A stretch of DNA of 64,000 nt from Streptomyces sp. NBC_00249 (GTDB taxonomy: Bacteria > Actinomycetota > Actinomycetes > Streptomycetales > Streptomycetaceae), in the NCBI RefSeq assembly GCF_026342355.1, contig NZ_JAPEMV010000003.1:310001-374000 (forward strand), given 5' to 3'. Of this stretch, positions 59,587 through 64,000 are shown piece after piece (position 1 is the first letter of the stretch; every line of letters starts with the position of its first letter). Made by a program: the position numbers and the translations under genes. The notes beneath the pieces were generated by a model. That model ran no database searches and had not been told where the DNA came from. It saw nothing but the letters and a program-made list of their open reading frames with translations.

Positions 59587-61626
59587 TCACCTGTCGCCGA
59601 TGCCCAGCCTGATCCGGTCGACCATCCGGGTGGTCGACCGCCCGTCGACATAGGGGAGGATCACCGTCCGGCCGCCCCAGCCGTCGACCAGGGCCGCTTC
59701 GGGCAGGTCGTCCACCCTGTAGTCGCCGCCCTTGACGTAGATGTCGGGCCTGATCCGACGCAGCGCCTCTTGCGGCGTGGACTCCGTGAAGACCACCACC
59801 CCGTCCACGGAGGCCAGCGAACCCAGGACCGCCGCGCGGTCCACGGCCGGGACGACCGGGCGCCGGGGTCCCTTCAGCCGGCGGACGGAGTCGTCGTCGT
59901 TGAGGCACACCACCAGGCAGTCGCCCAGCAGGCGGGCGCTCTCGAGGAGCGCGACGTGACCCGCGTGCAGCAGATCGAAGCAGCCGCCGGTCGCCACCAC
60001 CGTGCCGCCCGCCTCCCGCACCCGGGCGACCGCCTCCAGCGGGTCGGCGGGTCCGGTGCCGGGCTTCCCTGCCGCCGTACCCGCCGTACCCGCCGTACCC
60101 GCGTTCCAGGCGGTCGCGCCGCCGGCCGCCACGAACTCCTCGGCGGCCCGGACGGCGCCGGTGACCGCCTCCGAGAGCAGCGCGCCGCCCGCGAGCAGCA
60201 CGGCGGCCGACGCGGCGAAGCAGTCACCGGCGCCGCACGTGTCCGCCCCGACGGTGCGCCGTCCGGGAACGGCGAGGGGGGAGGACTTCGCCGTGTCCAG
60301 CAGGAGGGCGCCGTCGGCCCCTCTCGTGACGGCGACACCGACGGCCTCCCACAGGTCGACGAGCCGCCGCCCGCGCTCGATGTCCGACGCCAGGTCCGCG
60401 CCCGCGTACCCGGGCACGAACCCGGTCGCCTCCTTGCGGTTGGGAGTGACCAGCCGGGCACCGGGGACCGGCCGGGCCCCGCGCGGGTGCGGGTCCCAGA
60501 CCAGCGGCGTCGCGGCGGCGGCGGCAGTCAGGGCCGCCCGGACGGAGGAGTCCTCGGTGAGCCCGCGCCCGTAGTCCGAGACCAGGACGGCGCTCGCGCC
60601 GACCACCAGGGCGTGTTCCTCGTCGGTGAGGGCGCGGCGCGGTCCCGGCACGGCCTCGGGGGCTTGACTGAACATCAGCACCGTTCGGCCGTCGGCACGG
60701 ACCCGGCTCTTCACCGGGGTCGGTCCGGCGAGCCCGAGGTCGATCACCCGGATACCGGCGTCTCGTAGCAGCCCGCGCAGATCCCGGCCTTCCGGGTCGT
60801 CGGACAACGCCGTCATCAGGGTGACCGGCCGCGCACCGCGAGCGGCGAGCACGGCCGCGAGGCCGGCGCCGCCGGGCCGGGCAAGGACCTCGACGCGGTC
60901 GACGGCGACGACCGGCGCTTCCGGGGAGACCCGGTCCACGGTGCCCAGCAGGTCCCGGTCCAGGAGTGCGTCACCGACCACGACGAGCCCGCCCGGGGCC
61001 GGGGGAGTGGCCGCGGTGGGGGTCAGCGGCGGGCAGACACCGAGCGCGATGTCGACACCGGCGCAGAGGAGGTGCACGGCCACCAGGTGGCATTCCTGGA
61101 CGGTCGCGGTGGGAGCGTCCACGCAGACCGCCTCGTCGGCGAGCTCGGTGAGCGGGTTCGGCGCCGCGCCGGTGAGCGCCCAGACCGTCAGGCCCCGCTC
61201 GTGGGCCGCCTCGGCCGCTCGCAGGACGTTTCCGCTACGGCCGGACGTGGACAGCAGCAGGAGGACGTCCCCGGGCTGGCCGTGGGCGCGGACCTGGCGG
61301 GCGAAGACCTCGTCGTACCCGTAGTCGTTGGCGATGGCCGTGACCGTGGAGGTCTCGGCGTGCAGGGCGATCGCCGACAGCGGCTGACGGTCGTCCCGGA
61401 GTCGCCCGACCAGCTCCGAGGTGAGGTGCTGGGCCTCGGCCGCCGAACCGCCGTTGCCGGCCGCCAGCAGGCGCCCGCCGCTTCGGAGCCGCGTGGCCAG
61501 CTCACGGCCCCAGGCCTGCAGCCGCTCGACCTCCAGCGCGGCGAGCGCCTGCTGGAGGTGATCGAGGTGGTCGGTGCCGTCGGCCAGCGGCTTCGGCTGC
61601 CGCGGGGTACTGCTCGGGGCTGTCAC
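59587..61626 (-). CDS. Trifunctional GmhA-HldE fusion (heptose-nucleotide synthesis)
   Basis: A 679-residue protein with three domains in one chain. A SIS isomerase domain (about 25-200: LAAGNGGSAAEAQHLTSELVG) matches phosphoheptose isomerase GmhA. A PfkB-type kinase domain (about 215-520: GDALLDRDLLGTVDRVSPEAPV, VSDYGRGL, GADTCGAGDCFAAS) matches HldE domain 1. A C-terminal nucleotidyltransferase (about 535-675: GCFDLLHAGHVALLESAR, DIYVKGGDYRVDDLPE) matches HldE domain 2. Together they would make a heptose-1-phosphate nucleotide from sedoheptulose-7-phosphate, lacking only the bisphosphatase GmhB. No glycosyltransferase is in the window. The GTG start has an AGGAG site, and the gene is 35 bp behind the second ligase gene. 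Confidence 0.9.
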   Translation of the reverse strand: MTAPSSTPRQPKPLADGTDHLDHLQQALAALEVERLQAWGRELATRLRSGGRLLAAGNGGSAAEAQHLTSELVGRLRDDRQPLSAIALHAETSTVTAIANDYGYDEVFARQVRAHGQPGDVLLLLSTSGRSGNVLRAAEAAHERGLTVWALTGAAPNPLTELADEAVCVDAPTATVQECHLVAVHLLCAGVDIALGVCPPLTPTAATPPAPGGLVVVGDALLDRDLLGTVDRVSPEAPVVAVDRVEVLARPGGAGLAAVLAARGARPVTLMTALSDDPEGRDLRGLLRDAGIRVIDLGLAGPTPVKSRVRADGRTVLMFSQAPEAVPGPRRALTDEEHALVVGASAVLVSDYGRGLTEDSSVRAALTAAAAATPLVWDPHPRGARPVPGARLVTPNRKEATGFVPGYAGADLASDIERGRRLVDLWEAVGVAVTRGADGALLLDTAKSSPLAVPGRRTVGADTCGAGDCFAASAAVLLAGGALLSEAVTGAVRAAEEFVAAGGATAWNAGTAGTAGTAAGKPGTGPADPLEAVARVREAGGTVVATGGCFDLLHAGHVALLESARLLGDCLVVCLNDDDSVRRLKGPRRPVVPAVDRAAVLGSLASVDGVVVFTESTPQEALRRIRPDIYVKGGDYRVDDLPEAALVDGWGGRTVILPYVDGRSTTRMVDRIRLGIGDR

Positions 61627-61661
61627 GAGGGGATCTCCTGGCCGGACGGGACGAAGGGAAT

Positions 61662-63014
61662 TCAGGAGTGGATGTACCGGGTGCGTTCCGGGGCCTCCGT
61701 GACCTCCAGCCGCTGGACCACGGGATTGCGCTTGCCGCCCGCGGTGAGCACGAACCTCCCCTCCGGCCGGTGACGGAGGCGGAAACCCTGCCGTGGTCCG
61801 AAGTGCTCGCCGAGCCGCGCGTTCACGGACCGCACCGTGGCGCCTGCGGAGGCCGGGTCACCCGCCGTGACGAGGTCGAGCAGACCGGGTTCGTCCTGCA
61901 CCACCTGGAAGTCCGGCAGCCCGGCGGCACAGAGCGCCGCCAGCAGCGCGTACGGCGAGTAGACCGCCCCGTCGACCCCGAGGAGGCTGCTCCCGGACCT
62001 GCCGAGCAGCCCGTCGGTCACCGTCCCGGGAAGTCCGCAGTCACAGGTGGTGGGCCGGGGCGCCAGATCGCCGGTCACGTAGCGGATGACCGGCATGGGA
62101 GTGGAGAGCAGCTGCGTGAGGACGATGTCGCCCACCTCGTCGTCGCCCGCCGGGGTGATCTCCGGCAGGACGAAATCGTCCTGGAAGTGCATCCGACCCC
62201 TGAGGCACTCCCAGGCCGTGTAGCCGGTCTCCGAAGTGGCGTAGAGCATCGTCACCCGACAGCCGAAGGTCTCCTCGACCAGGCGGCGTCCGCTGTCGGG
62301 CATGTGCTCGTGGGTGGCGACGACCCCCTGCGGCCGGAGCCGGATGCCGCGCTGGGCACAGTAGCGGGCCAGGGCGATCACCCGGCTCGACGAACCGGTG
62401 ACCAGGTCGACCGGGAAACGGCCCACCACGGCCTCGTAGTCGGCGACGATCCCGGGCGAATCGGGGTCGAAGCCGCCGAGGTTGCACTTGACGTAGGGGC
62501 GAGGCAGCATCATCGGCTCCAGCAGCGGCGTGCCGCCGAAGAGCAGTCCTACGTTGAGGACCGTGCCGCTGTCCGGAAGGCCGAGGTGGGCACTGAAGCG
62601 CTCCCGGATCACGTCGTTCGACAGACCGCCGGTCTCCGCGGTGGAAAGCAGGGCGACCGCCTGGCCGGTGCTGCCGCTGGTCTGGGTGAGGAAGAAGCGA
62701 CCGGGCTCCGTCAGGCCGGTCCTGTCACGGCTGATGGAGTCGACGAAATGATCGCGGAGATCGCTCTTGCGGGTCAGCGGAAAGTCGCTCAGCCCCACCT
62801 GCTCCCGGCCGCGCAGTGCACGGTAGCGCGGCACCCGTTCCTGGGCGGTGACCAGCAGCCGGCCCAGTCGCTCGGCTCCCCTGTCCTGGTCGTACCGGGC
62901 CAGCTCCGCTATCTCCTGGCGCTTCTCCCGGAACCAGGAGGACGACGTCTTGCGTGTCATCCGGTCACGCATTTTCTGGAATTCGTGGGCGAGGTCGCTC
63001 GGCGGATTCGGCAC
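61662..63014 (-). CDS. Phenylacetate-CoA-ligase-like adenylate-forming enzyme (copy 2)
   Basis: A 450-residue protein, the same length as copy 1 and very similar along its whole length: TQTSGSTGQAVAL P-loop, YATSETGY, TGDLAPRP and the end GKRNPVVQR. Variation clusters in the first 70 and last 70 residues and around the putative acceptor pocket, so the two may differ in substrate. The GTG start has a GGAGAG site. Unlike copy 1, no peptide gene stands between it and its promoter, which is copy 3 of the regulon promoter. The GmhA-HldE fusion gene follows in the same operon. Confidence 0.87.
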   Translation of the reverse strand: MPNPPSDLAHEFQKMRDRMTRKTSSSWFREKRQEIAELARYDQDRGAERLGRLLVTAQERVPRYRALRGREQVGLSDFPLTRKSDLRDHFVDSISRDRTGLTEPGRFFLTQTSGSTGQAVALLSTAETGGLSNDVIRERFSAHLGLPDSGTVLNVGLLFGGTPLLEPMMLPRPYVKCNLGGFDPDSPGIVADYEAVVGRFPVDLVTGSSSRVIALARYCAQRGIRLRPQGVVATHEHMPDSGRRLVEETFGCRVTMLYATSETGYTAWECLRGRMHFQDDFVLPEITPAGDDEVGDIVLTQLLSTPMPVIRYVTGDLAPRPTTCDCGLPGTVTDGLLGRSGSSLLGVDGAVYSPYALLAALCAAGLPDFQVVQDEPGLLDLVTAGDPASAGATVRSVNARLGEHFGPRQGFRLRHRPEGRFVLTAGGKRNPVVQRLEVTEAPERTRYIHS

Positions 63015-63100
63015 AGCTCTCCAAATGGATTCATCGGTTTCACTCGTGAAATGCCGGGAGATTTCCCGGTGGATACCCGATGGGAGATTCCGTGAATGCG

Positions 63101-63179
63101 GCTCCCGGGACGATCCGAACCTAGGGCTGCCCGGGAAGCGCCTGCAAGTCCCTTCCCGCGCTTGCTCCGGAGCGTGCAG
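63101..63179 (-). promoter_or_regulatory. Conserved regulon promoter, copy 3
   Basis: Minus strand: perfect palindrome GCTCCGGAGC, -35 TTGCAG (63142-63147), 18-bp spacer, -10 TAGGTT (63118-63123), then TTCGGATCGTCCC. It leaves a leader of about 95-100 bases before the ligase start, close to that of copy 1. Confidence 0.75.
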
Positions 63180-63272
63180 AACAGGCGGAGGACCGTGGCA
63201 TTGATTCATGTCACGAGCGTCGTCCCGCCGTCGGATGCACGGCCGGCGGAGGCGCTCTGAAATGATCGCGGC

Positions 63273-64000
63273 GTGACAACCGACTCCCACGAACGATCCG
63301 ACCTGCCCCCGCACGAGGTACGCGTTCCCACTCCCGACGGCGGTCGGCTCTGGGCCGAGCGCAACGGCACCGGAAGCCCGGTCGTGCTCCTGCACGGCGC
63401 CGGCATGGACTCCCGCCTGTGGGACGGCGTCGTGGCCGAGCTGGCCCGCCACCACGACGTGATCCGCTACGACGCCCGAGGGCTTGGACGCTCCACACCC
63501 CCGGGCGAGCCGTTCAGCGACGTCGAGGATCTGCGTGCCGTCCTTGACCACTTCGGCCTTCGGCGCGCCTCGCTGGTCGGGTTGAGCATGGGCGGGGAGA
63601 CCGCCCTGGACTTCGCCCTCGCCCACCCGGAGCGCGTCACCGCACTGGCCCTGGTCGGTGCCTCGGTCAGCGGTCACGTCTGGCCGCGCAGTCCCGAGCT
63701 GTCGGCCTATGCCACGGCCCGGCGCGAGCGGCAGACGGCCACCCTGGCCGAGCTGGAACTGTCGATCTGGGCGGCCATGGGCCGTACGGCTCCCGGAGGA
63801 GGGCTCATCGAGACGATGGTCGCCTCGAACGCCGAGCGGCGGGTCGTGAGCGAAGAGCACTGCGTCGTCCCCCCGGCCCGTGATGCCGAACCGCACCTCG
63901 CGGACATCGCCGCGCCGACGCTGGTCATCCACGGCGACCACGACCACCCGGAGATCGCGGTGATCGCCGAACGGCTTGCCGCCGACATCCCCGGCGCCCG
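63273..64000 (+). CDS. Alpha/beta-hydrolase (truncated by window edge)
   Basis: About 242 residues are visible from a GTG at 63273. The alpha/beta-hydrolase core is clear: VVLLHGAGMDSRLWDGV (oxyanion loop), YDARGLGRS, nucleophile elbow GLSMGGET, and the strand leading to the acid, TLVIHGDHD. The catalytic His lies beyond the edge. It resembles the 3-oxoadipate enol-lactonase/small esterase type and has no signal peptide. It is divergent from the ligase-HldE operon and may or may not belong to the peptide system. Confidence 0.8.
   Translation, partial: MTTDSHERSDLPPHEVRVPTPDGGRLWAERNGTGSPVVLLHGAGMDSRLWDGVVAELARHHDVIRYDARGLGRSTPPGEPFSDVEDLRAVLDHFGLRRASLVGLSMGGETALDFALAHPERVTALALVGASVSGHVWPRSPELSAYATARRERQTATLAELELSIWAAMGRTAPGGGLIETMVASNAERRVVSEEHCVVPPARDAEPHLADIAAPTLVIHGDHDHPEIAVIAERLAADIPGA

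Overview
The window looks like an accessory stretch of a Streptomyces-type actinomycete chromosome. Base composition is very GC-rich throughout. Starts are often GTG or TTG with AGGAGG-like ribosome binding sites. There are many Tat- or Sec-exported enzymes, a crowd of Ser/Thr kinases, an IS5-family insertion sequence and RiPP-type peptide export genes. No rRNA, tRNA or CRISPR array was seen.

Region by region. 0-6.7 kb: the tail of an unidentified gene, then a very unusual protein joining a catalase-like domain to a cyclooxygenase/alpha-dioxygenase-like heme peroxidase. Divergent to it is a pair made of a thiamine-diphosphate enzyme and a nitroreductase-like flavoprotein. 6.7-15 kb: secreted small proteins, a membrane-embedded patatin-like protein, and a two-gene unit of a probable pseudokinase plus a membrane protein. 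An acetyltransferase and a secreted repeat protein follow. 15.2-21.9 kb: three consecutive kinase-propeller membrane proteins, the middle one apparently a pseudokinase. 22-35 kb: secreted hydrolases. Four of them (NlpC/P60-like, M23, lysozyme-like and GH43/32-like) carry the same or a related beta-propeller binding domain, and two of those domains sit on a nearly identical 1,005-bp direct repeat. An IS5-family element with a passenger gene is inserted among them. 35.3-41.6 kb: an FHA-kinase pair, fossils of a LanM lanthipeptide synthetase and of an FKBP isomerase lying back to back, a LuxR-type regulator, an aminopeptidase P and an unidentified gene.

41.7-63.0 kb holds the most interesting part: an apparently uncharacterised RiPP-like system. 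A tightly overlapping plus-strand operon encodes a SagB-like oxidoreductase, an HlyD-like protein, a C39-peptidase ABC exporter, a partner NHLM-type ABC exporter, an NHLP-type precursor and a 33-residue acidic peptide. On the minus strand, two 35-residue peptides of one family (21 of 35 positions identical) end in a Gly-Gly site followed by only LERI or LEVI. Each is followed by a strong hairpin and then by a tailoring-type gene: a phenylacetate-CoA-ligase-like enzyme, or a deoxyribosyltransferase-like protein plus a JmjC hydroxylase. A second ligase paralogue heads an operon with a GmhA-HldE heptose-nucleotide fusion. All three minus-strand transcription units share a conserved promoter block: a GCTCCGGAGC-like palindrome, a TTGnnn -35, an 18-bp spacer and a TAGSTT -10. 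They therefore look like one regulon. Two flavin monooxygenases, a MerR regulator and an XRE-NB-ARC-TPR regulator lie in the same interval. No YcaO, LanB, intact LanM or radical SAM gene is present, so any modification chemistry would be non-canonical.

Gene calls rest on reading frames, motifs and context only. No database search was possible, and functional statements about the RiPP-like system are inference.
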